From Candidatus Contendibacter sp. (lineage in GTDB: Bacteria > Pseudomonadota > Gammaproteobacteria > Competibacterales > Competibacteraceae), in assembly GCA_029624765.1 (NCBI GenBank), contig JARSSO010000042.1, positions 1-60,432 of the forward strand: 60,432 nucleotides of DNA, given 5' to 3'. Position 1 is the stretch's first letter. Every line of letters starts with the position of its first letter. The translations under genes were made by a program, and so were the position numbers. Below the pieces are notes generated by a model. It ran no database searches and had not been told where the DNA came from. It saw nothing but the letters and a program-made list of their open reading frames with translations. Shown here in pieces: positions 48,376 to 58,200 of the stretch.

Positions 48376-48963
48376 ATGAATCCGCAACGCAAACCCCGCC
48401 TGACTCCCGAAGACTATCTCGCCATCGAACGCGGCGCCGAGTTCAAGAGCGAATATTTCAACGGCGAAATCTTCGCCATGGCGGGCGCCAGCAGGGCGCA
48501 TAACGTCATCGTCCTCAACACCGGTTCCGAAATCCGGCGACATCTTAAAAACCGTCCCTGTAAAGCTTACGTCAACGACATGCGGGTCAAGGTCAGCCCA
48601 ACGGGCCTGTACACCTACCCGGACCTGATAGTGGTCTGCGGCAAGGAGCAGCTCGAAGACGCCCATCTCGACACCTTGTTGAATCCGACGCTCATCATCG
48701 AAGTATTGTCGGATTCGACCGAAGCCTACGACCGGGGCCGCAAGTTCGAGCATTACCGCCATCTGGGTTCGCTGGTCGAGTACGTGCTGATCGCCCAGCA
48801 TCGGCCCCATGTCGAATCCTACCGGCGGCAACCGGATCACCAATGGCTGCTCACCGAATGCAGCGGTCTGGACGGAACGCTGCGGCTGCAATCCATCGAC
48901 TGCGATCTGGCGCTGGCCGAGGTTTACGACAAGGTCGAACTGGGCGAGGATTCGACGGGCTGA
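48376..48963 (+). CDS. Uma2 family endonuclease-like protein
   Basis: The 195-residue protein belongs to the Uma2/DUF820 restriction-endonuclease-fold family: LTPEDYLAIERGAEFKSEYFNGEIFAMAGAS at the N-terminus, YPDLIVVCG and PTLIIEVLSDSTEAYDRGRKFEHYRHLGSLVEYVLIA with the PD-(D/E)XK core. The family is abundant in bacteria with many insertion-like paralogues and its function is unsettled. The ATG at 48376 matches the domain start; the longer frame covers an unrelated GC-rich leader. It follows fadJ on the same strand. Confidence 0.88.
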   Translation: MNPQRKPRLTPEDYLAIERGAEFKSEYFNGEIFAMAGASRAHNVIVLNTGSEIRRHLKNRPCKAYVNDMRVKVSPTGLYTYPDLIVVCGKEQLEDAHLDTLLNPTLIIEVLSDSTEAYDRGRKFEHYRHLGSLVEYVLIAQHRPHVESYRRQPDHQWLLTECSGLDGTLRLQSIDCDLALAEVYDKVELGEDSTG

Positions 48964-49075
48964 AGAATTCTCATCGCTCCATTGCGGAACAGCATAAAAC
49001 CTATACGGAATTAGCATCAGCAAATGAGCTTGGTGTTTTAACAAGGCGTGCGCTGGCTGGGTTTTTGAATCTGCC

Positions 49076-50059
49076 TCAGGCGCGGTTGAAAAAGTATGCC
49101 AGCGCATCCCGCAGCCGCGCCTCCTCGGCAACCGCGCCGGGATGATCGAAATGCCCGGCCCGCAGCACGAACAGTTCCCGGTCACCAGCCAGCGCGTTGT
49201 AAATGGCGAACTGGCCGGGTGGCGGCACCGCCGGATCGAAGAGGGCGGCGGCGACGTGCATCGGAATGCGCAGATGGCGGGCCGCGACCGCCGCGTCGAA
49301 ATAACGCAGCGTCTCCAGCGCCCGGCCAGTCCGCCGCTGGTAGGCCCGCACCGCCTCGCCGCTGCCGACGCAGGGGCAGTTCAACCGCAGGGGATGATGG
49401 CCGAAGCTGGGCACGTTCAGATGGGCGCGGTGAAAGCGTTCGTCCCACGGCAGGGCCAGCGCCCCTACCCCGCCGCCGAAGCTGATGCCCAGATAATCCA
49501 GCCGCCGCGCCGCCATCGGAAACAGTTCCAGCAGGGCCGAGGCGGCGCACCACACGGTATCCGCCGCGCAGCCGCCGAGGATGTAAGCCTCGCGCTGGCG
49601 AATCCCGTGCAGCACATGGCGGAGGGGATTGCTGGAAAAATCCTGGCGGGCGCTGCGGGAAATCCCACGGGCACAGGGAAACAGCAGCGCCGCCCGTTTG
49701 AACGGCAGGTGAAAGTCCGGCGCCTCCCGTCCGCCGTAGCCGTGGCCGACGATCGCGCCGCGCTCGACGGGTTCATCCCGAGGCCGGGTCAGCCAACCGC
49801 CGATCCGAACCCCGCCCACCGAGGTGAACGCGATCTCGAACACTTGGGTTCGCGGTTGTGGGCTGGCGATTTCCCGGATCATCGGCGCGACCGTCACCTG
49901 ACGGGCCTGAGCGTGGAGATCGCGCCAGAACGGCGCGAAATCCTCCGGTTCTTCCGGCGCGGCGACCGCCAGCAGGGCATCGAGATCGTAACCGTGGCCG
50001 GGATCGAATGGATAATCGTGAAGGAACATGACGCGATCAGGAACTAAACTTTGGGTCAC
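49076..50059 (-). CDS. AXE1-type acetyl esterase / alpha-beta hydrolase
   Basis: The 327-residue alpha/beta-hydrolase belongs to the acetyl-xylan esterase (AXE1)/cephalosporin-C deacetylase family. The nucleophile elbow GISFGGGVG is near residue 195, GHGYGGREAPDFHLPF supplies the oxyanion region, and the C-terminal AGHFDHPG has the catalytic His. No signal peptide is visible, so it should act in the cytoplasm. The frame starts with GTG at 50059; an ATG at 50029 is the alternative, and neither has a clear ribosome site. It is divergent from the Pro/Ala-rich protein gene. The substrate could be an acetylated sugar or other ester. Confidence 0.85.
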   Translation of the reverse strand: MTQSLVPDRVMFLHDYPFDPGHGYDLDALLAVAAPEEPEDFAPFWRDLHAQARQVTVAPMIREIASPQPRTQVFEIAFTSVGGVRIGGWLTRPRDEPVERGAIVGHGYGGREAPDFHLPFKRAALLFPCARGISRSARQDFSSNPLRHVLHGIRQREAYILGGCAADTVWCAASALLELFPMAARRLDYLGISFGGGVGALALPWDERFHRAHLNVPSFGHHPLRLNCPCVGSGEAVRAYQRRTGRALETLRYFDAAVAARHLRIPMHVAAALFDPAVPPPGQFAIYNALAGDRELFVLRAGHFDHPGAVAEEARLRDALAYFFNRA

Positions 50060-50195
50060 GGCGCGACAACAGGCATTTTATGTTGTTCGCGGCTTGGAGA
50101 CTGCTTCAAGCTTAGGTTAGACTCAAAAAGTAGCAGTGCCGACAAGATGTAACGTCGTGTGTTGGAATTTACCAAGCATTCATGAGGAGTGATTC

Positions 50196-50870
50196 ATGCC
50201 GAAGAAAAAAGAGCCGACCGAAACCCCGGTCAAGAAAGCACCCAGCAAGACCACCAAGAAGGCTGAAAGCGCGACCCCGGCGCAAAAAGCAATACCGCTG
50301 CCGGTGGAACCCGCCAAGCCCGCGCCGGCGCCCGCCAAGGTAGAACCCGCGCCCGCCCCGGCCAAGGCCGAAAAACCGGCCGCGCCCGCGGTACCCGCCA
50401 AGGTGGAACCCGCGCCCGCCCCGGCCAAGGCGGAACCCGCCCCGGCCAAGGCCGAAAAACCGGCCGCGCCCGCCCCGGCCAAGGCCGAAAAACCCGCGGC
50501 TCCAGCCAAGGTGGAACCGGCGCCCGCCCCGGCCAAGGCCGAAAAACCGGCCGCCTCCACCAAGGCCAAGGCGGAATCCACGCCCGCCCCGGTCAAGGTC
50601 GCCCCCGAATCGGTAGTCACCGTCGTGGTCGCCAAATACGACGTCGGTCACGGCAACCAAATGTTCATTCGCGGCGAAGGCGCCGGCCTCAATTGGGAAT
50701 CCGGCATCCAGATGGAAAACGCCGGCAACGATGTGTGGGTGTGGACGACCAGCGAGGTGCGGGAAGGTGCCCTGTCTTTCAAGTTCCTGATCAATGACGT
50801 GGGCTGGTCCGCCGGGGACAACATGACGGTCTCGGCCGGCGAAACGACCACGCTCTATCCCGCTTTCTGA
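50196..50870 (+). CDS. Pro/Ala/Lys-repeat protein with a starch-binding-like C-terminal domain
   Basis: The 224-residue protein has three parts. A basic N-terminus (MPKKKEPTETPVKKAPSKT) is followed by repeats of the KVEPAPAPAKAEKPAAP type from about residue 30 to 130, a disordered linker like those of histone-H1-like or AlgP/PhaF proteins. The C-terminal domain (about 138-224) is beta-rich: MFIRGEGAGLNWESGIQM, VWVWTTSEVREGALSFKFLINDVGW, TVSAGETTTLYPAF. This resembles CBM20/CBM48-like starch-binding sandwiches, with conserved Trp and the FKFLIND strand. GGAGT precedes the ATG. The glycogen debranching gene is 2.4 kb away. Glycogen association is an inference. Confidence 0.7.
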   Translation: MPKKKEPTETPVKKAPSKTTKKAESATPAQKAIPLPVEPAKPAPAPAKVEPAPAPAKAEKPAAPAVPAKVEPAPAPAKAEPAPAKAEKPAAPAPAKAEKPAAPAKVEPAPAPAKAEKPAASTKAKAESTPAPVKVAPESVVTVVVAKYDVGHGNQMFIRGEGAGLNWESGIQMENAGNDVWVWTTSEVREGALSFKFLINDVGWSAGDNMTVSAGETTTLYPAF

Positions 50871-50932
50871 CCCATGCGGGCCGGGTGGCGCCGACCATCG
50901 AAAAAACCGATGGCCGGGCGTCGCTCGGTCCA

Positions 50933-52138
50933 CTATGCCCCTTCCCGCCGCAGCCGCTCGAACTCCCGCCGCGAGCGGGTCACGCAATCCTCGATGGCCA
51001 CGCCGGCGAAGTAATTGCCGGTCAGCGCCAGGCGACTTCCGGCCAGCGCCCGATCCACCGCGCCCATCCATTCGCCATGCCCGACCCGCAACGCGGGCAA
51101 TCGGTTGGTCCGCATCGCCACGTTCCCAGCATCGAAGGTGTCGCGCGGTACGTTCAACACCTGGGCAATACGGTTCAGTTTCCCCTCATCGTCCAAAACG
51201 CCGGGCCTGAAATGGAAGGTGAATCCCCGATGGCGGGTATCCGGCGCGGTATCGCGCGACACCGCCGAATAGAACGTCTCGTTCCGGCCGATCAATCCCG
51301 CCACGAGCGGCAACGCCACCCCGTCGGCGGGCAACGCCACGCCGACCGATTCCACCGCGGCGGTTCGAATCCGCGCCAGGGCGGCGGCCAGATCCGGAAA
51401 CTCCGTCCGCAACAATTCGGCCGCCACCGCGACCGGCGTCGCCAGGCACAGAGCGCGGGCGGCGTACTCGCCCTGATCGGTGCGGACCTGGAAATTCCCG
51501 CCCGCGCGCCAAATCTCCCGCGCCGTCTGGCCAAATTCGACGTGAATGTCCGGTTGCCCGGCCAGAATATCCGCGACGGTTTGCAACCCGCCGGGCAGGG
51601 TAAAGCCGCGCGGTACGTCCTTGCGGCGGGGCCGGGGCCGGAACAGGCTGTCGGCGGGAAACTCGGCGGCCGGCTGGCAAATCACCGCGTCGAAGGCTGG
51701 CTCGAACACCGCCGCGTAATTGCGCGGGCCGACGATGCGACCGTAGCAGTCGGCGACGCTGTGGCCAGCTTTCTTCGCCCTCAACAGGCGGAACGGGGCC
51801 AACAGCAGTTCCGAAAAATTCAATTGGGAAGGAATGCTCCTGACCGCCCCGTCGGCGAACAGCCGAAAGCTGACCTTGGCGCGAGGTTGCAGCCGGTCGA
51901 GCGCCCGAACCGACTCCAGGATGGCCAGCAGATTGCCGTAGGAGTTGAAACCACTGTGCGCGCCCAGTTCCAGCCAAAACCCGTCCAGCGCCCCGCCGAA
52001 GCGATGCGAGCACAGAGAGCCGCCCGGCCGCTGGTCCGTTTCCAGCACCAGCACATCCCAGCCAGCGCGGGCGGCGTCATGGGCCATGCTCAGGCCGCTG
52101 ATGCCCGCGCCGATAATCAACAGATCGTGGTCGGCCAT
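50933..52138 (-). CDS. FAD-dependent oxidoreductase, protoporphyrinogen-oxidase-like
   Basis: The 401-residue flavoprotein of the amine-oxidase/phytoene-desaturase superfamily opens with the dinucleotide fold LLIIGAGISGLSMAHDAARAGWDVLVLETDQRPGG and has GFWLELGAHSGFNSYGNLL, a pattern seen in protoporphyrinogen oxidases. The C-terminal FAD-closing motif is LALTGNYFAGVAIEDCVTRS. The substrate is not established; heme synthesis is the best guess. The ATG at 52138 directly precedes the fold; AGGGAA lies about nine bases upstream, and the longer frame to 52207 adds unrelated sequence. Divergent from the SDR gene. Confidence 0.82.
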   Translation of the reverse strand: MADHDLLIIGAGISGLSMAHDAARAGWDVLVLETDQRPGGSLCSHRFGGALDGFWLELGAHSGFNSYGNLLAILESVRALDRLQPRAKVSFRLFADGAVRSIPSQLNFSELLLAPFRLLRAKKAGHSVADCYGRIVGPRNYAAVFEPAFDAVICQPAAEFPADSLFRPRPRRKDVPRGFTLPGGLQTVADILAGQPDIHVEFGQTAREIWRAGGNFQVRTDQGEYAARALCLATPVAVAAELLRTEFPDLAAALARIRTAAVESVGVALPADGVALPLVAGLIGRNETFYSAVSRDTAPDTRHRGFTFHFRPGVLDDEGKLNRIAQVLNVPRDTFDAGNVAMRTNRLPALRVGHGEWMGAVDRALAGSRLALTGNYFAGVAIEDCVTRSRREFERLRREGA

Positions 52139-52280
52139 GACGAATTCCCTGGAGTAACGATTAGCGAGGATTCTCGACAAGGACGGCGGGGCGGTCAAGT
52201 CAGCCAAACCGTGCTAGGTTCGCCGGCCCGATTTTGCCTAGGCTTGAAAGGCTTACTACTCCAACCTCAAAGGAAGCGCC

Positions 52281-53108
52281 ATGAATATCACCTCCTGTTT
52301 CGCCAAGGACCTGTTCCAGGGCAAGACCGTGTTCATCACCGGCGGCAGCAGCGGGATCAATCTCGGCATCGCCCGCAATTTCGCGGCGGTCGGGGCGAAT
52401 CTCGGCATCGTCGGCCGCGCCCAGGAGAAGCTCGACGCGGCGGCGGCGGAATTGCGGGCGCTCGGCGCCCAGGTCTCGGCGCATTCCGCCGACGTGCGCG
52501 ACTATCCGGCGCTGGAAGGCGCGATGCAACGCTGCCGCGAGGAACTGGGGCCGATTCACACCCTGGTGTGCGGCGCGGCGGGCAATTTCCCCCTGGCCGC
52601 CGAACGGATCAGCCCCAACGGCTTCAAGTCGGTGATCGACATCGACCTGCTCGGCAGCTTCCACACCTGCCGGGCGGCGTTCGAGCAACTGAAGGAAACG
52701 CGCGGCAACATCATCTTCATCTCGGCGGGCCAGGCGTTCATGCCGTATGCGTTCCAGGCGCACGTCGGCGCGGCCAAGGCCGGCATCGACAACCTGATGC
52801 GCAATCTGGCGCTGGAATGGGGCCGGTTCGGCATCCGTTGCAACAGCATCGCGCCCGGCCCCATCGAGGGCACCGAGGGCGTGCGCCGGCTGGTGCCCGA
52901 GGGCAGCGTCGACAAGCTGAAGCGGATGATCCCGCTGGGCCGCTTCGGCACGCCGGACGACATCGGCCAACTCAGCGTGTTCCTGGCCTCGCCGCTGGCG
53001 TCCTACATCACCGGGACGCTGATCGTCGCCGACGGCGGCCAGAATCTGCCGGGCTCCGGGGCGTGGACGCAGTTGGTGCTGGCGGAGATGGCGAAGGCGA
53101 AAGGTTAG
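52281..53108 (+). CDS. SDR family oxidoreductase, 2,4-dienoyl-CoA-reductase-like
   Basis: The 275-residue Rossmann protein has the cofactor motif TGGSSGINLGIAR near residues 20-32 and the stretch GAAGNFPLAAERISPNGFKSVIDIDLLGSFHTC, which closely resembles peroxisomal/mitochondrial-type 2,4-dienoyl-CoA reductases (DECR). As in DECR, the usual YxxxK tyrosine is replaced (HVGAAKAG keeps the Lys). It ends in GRFGTPDDIGQLSVFLASPLASYITGTLIVADGG. It would reduce dienoyl-CoA from unsaturated fatty acids, matching the FadI/FadJ genes 5 kb upstream. AAAGGAAG precedes the ATG. No other reductase of this kind is nearby. Confidence 0.85.
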   Translation: MNITSCFAKDLFQGKTVFITGGSSGINLGIARNFAAVGANLGIVGRAQEKLDAAAAELRALGAQVSAHSADVRDYPALEGAMQRCREELGPIHTLVCGAAGNFPLAAERISPNGFKSVIDIDLLGSFHTCRAAFEQLKETRGNIIFISAGQAFMPYAFQAHVGAAKAGIDNLMRNLALEWGRFGIRCNSIAPGPIEGTEGVRRLVPEGSVDKLKRMIPLGRFGTPDDIGQLSVFLASPLASYITGTLIVADGGQNLPGSGAWTQLVLAEMAKAKG

Positions 53109-53247
53109 AAGTACCGGCGGCGCGCTTCCACGCCACCGCGCCGTCCTCCTGAAAATCCGGTCAATTCTGGACAGAACGAACAGGGGGAACGATCATTTCG
53201 TCATCCCCCCCCGCCCTGACCAACAGGGTCTCTTGCGGAGAAACCGA

Positions 53248-55290
53248 ATGCGGAGCGAATTACCGGATTTCATTCGCTGCGGCCGAGCGCTGTGCGGCGA
53301 TCTGGCGCAGGCGGAACGACGCGAATGGTGGCTGGCGAACGGGCTGGGCGGCTACGCCGCAGGCACCGTGGCCGGCACCCTGACCCGGCGCTATCATGGT
53401 CTGTTGATCGCGCCGACACGGCCGCCGCTGGATCGCCGGCTGATCTTCGCCAAGGCCGACGCCACGCTGGTGGACGACGACGCGCGGGAAATTCCGCTGT
53501 TCGGCAACCGCTGGGCCGGCGGCGTGGTGCATCCGGCGGGGTATGTCCATCTGGAATCGTTCCGGCTGGAGGGGCGGATGCCGGTCTGGCGTTTCGCGGT
53601 GGGCGACATCGTGCTGGAACAACGGATCTGGCTGGAACCCGGCGCGAACACCACCTACGTCGCCTGGCGGCTGGTGACGGCGAGCGCGGGCCACGGCCTG
53701 CGCTTGCACGTCCGGTTGCTGGTGAACGGCCGCGACCATCACGGCCGCACCCGGATGGACGACTTCCAGCCGGTGCTGGAAGCGCCCGACCCGGCGCTGC
53801 GGCGGGTTCGGGCCGCCGAGTTCACCCTGCGGTTGTGGGCGGTGGGCGGCGTCATCGCGGATGACGTGAGCTGGTTCGAAAATTTCGACCTGCCGGTGGA
53901 GCACGAGCGCGGCCTGGCGCACCGCGACCATCATCTCAGCCTGGGCGAGGCGGTGCTGACGCTGCAACCCGGCGTCTGGACCGGGGTCGTCGCCAGCCTG
54001 CACGAAGACGTTTCCCTGGATTTCGCGGCGGCGCTACGGCGGTTTCTGGGCCGGGAAGTCGAATTGCTGACCCAGGCCGAGGCACGGGCGCCGGAATTGC
54101 GTGGAGCGCCGGACTGGGTGCGGCAACTAACGTTGGCGGCCGACAGCTTCCTGTTTGCCCGGCCGCTGCCCGATCTGCCGGACGGCGAGTCGGTAATCGC
54201 CGGTTACCCGTGGTTCGGCGACTGGGGGCGCGACACCATGATCGCCCTGCCGGGGCTGACGCTGGCGACGGGCCGGCACGAAATCGCCCGCCGCATCCTG
54301 CTGACTTTCGCCCGCTTCGCCGACCGGGGCATGTTGCCCAACCTGTTTCCCGGCCCCGACGAGCCGCTGGCCTACAACACCGCCGACGCCGCGCTGTGGT
54401 ACGTCGAAGCGTGGCGGGCCTACGTGGAGGCCAGCGCCGATACCGAAACCCTGGCCGAGGTTTTCGCGGTCTTGCAGGAAATCATTGCCTGGCACGCCGC
54501 CGGAACCCGCTACGGCATCGGCCTGGACGAGGCCGACGGTCTGCTGCGCGCCGGCGAACCCGGAACCCAACTGACCTGGATGGACGCCAAGGTCGACGAC
54601 TGGGTGGTGACGCCGCGCGTCGGCAAGCCGGTGGAAATCAACGCGCTCTGGTACAACGCGCTGCGGAGCGTGGCCGGGTTCGCCCGCCAACTCGGTCGGT
54701 CCCCGGCGTTTTACGACGATCTGGCCGACCGGGCCCGGCAGGACTTTCATCGCTTCGTCAAACCGGACGGCGAGGGATTGTTCGACGTGCTGGACGGCCC
54801 CGACGGCGACGACGCCCGCATCCGGCCAAACCAGATTCTGGCCGTCAGTCTGCGCCACAGTCCGTTGGAACCCGCGACGCAACAGGCGGTGGTGCGGGTG
54901 TGCGGACGGGAATTGCTGACTTCGCACGGGCTGCGTTCGCTGGCGCCGCGCCATCCCGAATTTCAGCCCTATTATCGCGGCGATGTCCGGGAACGGGACG
55001 GCGGTTACCATCAGGGGCCGGCCTGGGCCTGGCTGCTGGGTCATTACGCCCTGGCCGACCATCGGGTTCACGGCCAGGCGGCGGAAGCGCAAGCCTGGCT
55101 GGAACCGATCCGCGATCATCTGCTGGACGCCGGCCTGGGCACGGTCAGCGAGATTTTCGACGGCGCTCCGCCCCATCATCCCCGTGGAACGCCGGCGCAA
55201 GCCTGGTCGGTGGCCTGCGTGCTGGAAGCCTGGCAGCGGCTGGAACGGCTCAAAAGCGAGTCTTGTCCCCCGCCGCCGACGCCGGACTGA
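53248..55290 (+). CDS. Glycogen debranching enzyme (amylo-alpha-1,6-glucosidase)
   Basis: This enzyme hydrolyses alpha-1,6 branch stubs in glycogen. The 680-residue protein has an N-terminal beta-domain (REWWLANGLGGYAAGTVAGTLTRRYHGLLIAP, the GDE_N signature) and a C-terminal (alpha/alpha)6 barrel with YPWFGDWGRDTMIALPGLTLATGR and LTWMDAKVDDWVVTPRVGKPVEINALWYNAL, where the acid residues sit. It is of the GH133 type used by many bacteria without the GlgX route. The ATG at 53248 has GGAG eight bases upstream; a TTG at 53233 is an alternative. Convergent with the restriction gene, eight bases apart. Confidence 0.93.
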   Translation: MRSELPDFIRCGRALCGDLAQAERREWWLANGLGGYAAGTVAGTLTRRYHGLLIAPTRPPLDRRLIFAKADATLVDDDAREIPLFGNRWAGGVVHPAGYVHLESFRLEGRMPVWRFAVGDIVLEQRIWLEPGANTTYVAWRLVTASAGHGLRLHVRLLVNGRDHHGRTRMDDFQPVLEAPDPALRRVRAAEFTLRLWAVGGVIADDVSWFENFDLPVEHERGLAHRDHHLSLGEAVLTLQPGVWTGVVASLHEDVSLDFAAALRRFLGREVELLTQAEARAPELRGAPDWVRQLTLAADSFLFARPLPDLPDGESVIAGYPWFGDWGRDTMIALPGLTLATGRHEIARRILLTFARFADRGMLPNLFPGPDEPLAYNTADAALWYVEAWRAYVEASADTETLAEVFAVLQEIIAWHAAGTRYGIGLDEADGLLRAGEPGTQLTWMDAKVDDWVVTPRVGKPVEINALWYNALRSVAGFARQLGRSPAFYDDLADRARQDFHRFVKPDGEGLFDVLDGPDGDDARIRPNQILAVSLRHSPLEPATQQAVVRVCGRELLTSHGLRSLAPRHPEFQPYYRGDVRERDGGYHQGPAWAWLLGHYALADHRVHGQAAEAQAWLEPIRDHLLDAGLGTVSEIFDGAPPHHPRGTPAQAWSVACVLEAWQRLERLKSESCPPPPTPD

Positions 55291-55298
55291 AGCCCGCA

Positions 55299-58200
55299 TC
55301 AACGGCGGGCGGCGGATGCGGGGCGTGAGAAAACACGAATCTCGTCGCTCACCCGCTGCGGGTCTTTACAGGCGTGGAACGCCCAGCGCCCGAGTTGACC
55401 CCAGTAATTCACCGCGCTGACCCAGCGCCGCGCCGCTTGATGCTTGGCCCGGTCCCGCTCGCGTTCCTCGCCCTTGATTTCCAGCAGCAGCGTAACGCCG
55501 TCGCTCAACCGCACGACGAAATCGGGAAAATAGGCGTGGGCGACGCCGAGATAGTCGTAGGGAATCGACAGTTCCAGATGGTCGTTGCGGGCGTAAAACG
55601 CGACGAGATCGCGGGCCTGTTCCAACCGAAACACCGCCGCCTGCTCCCAGGAATCGGTGTCGGCGACCACCTGGTTGACATGGCTGCGAATGGTCGGCAC
55701 GCAGGGGCGAGTGGTCTTGAAATTCACTTCGGCGGTGGAGCCGATGGGTTTGTAGCGATTCAGCCGGGGCAGTAACGGCGGTTCGCCACTGGCCGCGTCC
55801 GGTTCGATGGCGGCGGTCAGCCGTTCGACGATGCGACGCACGTAGATTTCCAGGCCCAGTTCGCAGGGATGGCAACCCCGAAAATCCACCTTGCGGGCGA
55901 TGTACTCGTCCACGATGCGGTAGACCTGCGGAAACAGTTGGTGGCGGCCTTGCAGCTTGAGCTTCGGGGTCGCGCCCTCAATGCCTTCGCTCAGCGCGGC
56001 CACCACCAGCCGGGCGATCTCGAACTGGATGGTTTGCGGGTGGGTGCTGGCGTAATAGGCTTCCCGGTCCTGCGTGGCGGCATTGAAGCCACCGGCCACG
56101 GACGGGGCGCCGAGCTGATAGCCGACCTGGGGCTTGACGAAAACCGCCGTGGGCGTCGCGTCGGGCGCCAGCACCAGCTTTTCGATGCTCGCGACATCGG
56201 CCTTGATGGCGTTCTTGCGCAGCGCGAAGGCGTAGCCTTCCACGATGGGAAAGCGGATTTCGTAATGCCGGCGGGCGTCGTCGGCGTGGACGTGGCTCTT
56301 CGGCTTGTCTTCCGGCGCGGCGGCGGACGTGGAGCGGCCCCGGAACGGAATCACCGAGAACGGCACGCCGTAAACGTCCACGTATTCCTCGGTCAGCAGG
56401 CCGGTGGCGGGATCGACCGCGTAATCCATCCGCCGCAAGCCGCGCCCAACCACCTGCTCGCACAGCAACTGGCTGCCGAAGGCGCGCAAGCCCAAAATGT
56501 GGGTGACGTTGCTGGCGTCCCAGCCTTCCGTCAGCATCTGCACCGACACCACGCAGCGCACCTGTTCGCCCGGCTGGCCCGGCTTGCCGACCGTGTCCAC
56601 GATCCGCCGCAGCGTTTCCGCCGCGTCCTGGCGGGAGGCTTTAGCGTCTTCCGACTCGGCCTCGGCCAGCAGCTTGGAATCGATGCGCAGCGTCGGCCGG
56701 AAACCTTCGCGGTTGGCGAACAGTTCGGGAAACAGTTGGCCGGTTCCAAATACCGTTCGGGTTTTGGCTTTCTTTTCCCTCGTCCCCTCCCTCACCCCCG
56801 ACCCCTCTCCCGGAGGGAGAGGGGGATCAATGAGTTCCTCATCGTCGTTCTCATCGACGATTTCCACCGTTTCCTCGCCGGAGATGTTCCGGTAGAACAA
56901 CTCGGCGATGGCGGTGTTGTCGGCGACGATGATCAGGACCGGCGGAATGTGCTCCTGTCCCGGTTTGGCCGCTTGCAGATACTCGAAACGCTCCTTCCAC
57001 TGGCTCGCCAGCGTGATCAGCGCGTCTTGCGCTTCCCGCCACACCACGTCGGGCTTGGGCTTGCCGCCCGGCAACTTTTCGCCCGGCTGGAGATTGGTGA
57101 CGATGGCTTGCCACAGGCGGAAAAATTTCGGCTCGGGCCGGCCGGTAGTGTCGGAAACCGGCAAGCGGGGAATCTTGACGATGCCCGATTCGATGGCGTC
57201 CACCAGCCCGAAATCGGCCACCAGCCAGGGAAAGGGCGAACCTTCGATGGTGCCGCTACCGGCCAGATAGAACGGCGTGGCGGACAGATCGACCACGAAC
57301 CGAATCCCGCACGCCCGGTTGATGCGGTCCAGCCCGGCGATCCAGACGGTGGCTTCCTCGCGCTCGGCCTTTTCCTCGGTGGAGAGTTTCTCGTTTCCCG
57401 CCAGCAGTTTCGGGCGATAGGCGTGGTGCGCTTCGTCGTTGAGCACCATGAGCGGCGCGCGGTCGTACAGATCGCCCAGCACCCGCCGGGCGAAGGCGTC
57501 GGCGCTCTCCTCGCCCTTGTCCACCACGGCGTAGCTCTTGCCGCTTTCGACGTGCGGGCCTTCCGGGGCGAACTTGTGCCAGTTGCCGATCAACACCCTG
57601 CCCTTCTTCAAGTCCGGCACCAGCGGCGCGGGCACCAAGTCGAAAGTCTGGTAGTAGCTGTCCTCGCGGTCGGTGCGCAACACCTGCAAGCGCTCGTAAA
57701 TGGTCAGATTGGGGCAGACCACCAGCGCGGCCTGGGGAAAACGGTCGTCGCCGGGCGCACGGCCCCGGTTGCAGAAGGCCCAGGCGATCAGCATCGCCAT
57801 CACCACGGTCTTGCCGCTGCCGGTCGCCATCTTGCAGCCGTAGCGGCGCAGCGGCGGCAAACCCGCTTCGTTCGGCAGGTCCACCAGCGTCGGAAACACC
57901 TTCGGTTCCCGCGCCAACACGAACGAGGGTTTGCCGCCTTCGGTCAGCGCCCGGAAATCGTCCGGCGACAGTTTGGGCTTGAAGCCGGGGTTCTTGCCGG
58001 CGGCGAGAATTTCGTTGAGGTAGATGACCGTTTCCACCGCTTCGCGCTGGCAGAAGAACAGGCGGCGGGGCCGGTCGGCGCGGGACCAGTGCGCCAGCAA
58101 TTGCCGAGTGATCGGCGTGGCGTTGCGATAGTTCGCCTCGCGCCAGCGCTTCACGTCCTCGCGCAGCAGGTTGACCAGCGGCAGGTCGTCGCGCTCTTCC

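Noticed and set aside
48964..49075. Possible small ORF after Uma2
   Set aside because: No ribosome site, no family resemblance, and the frame runs into the esterase shadow.
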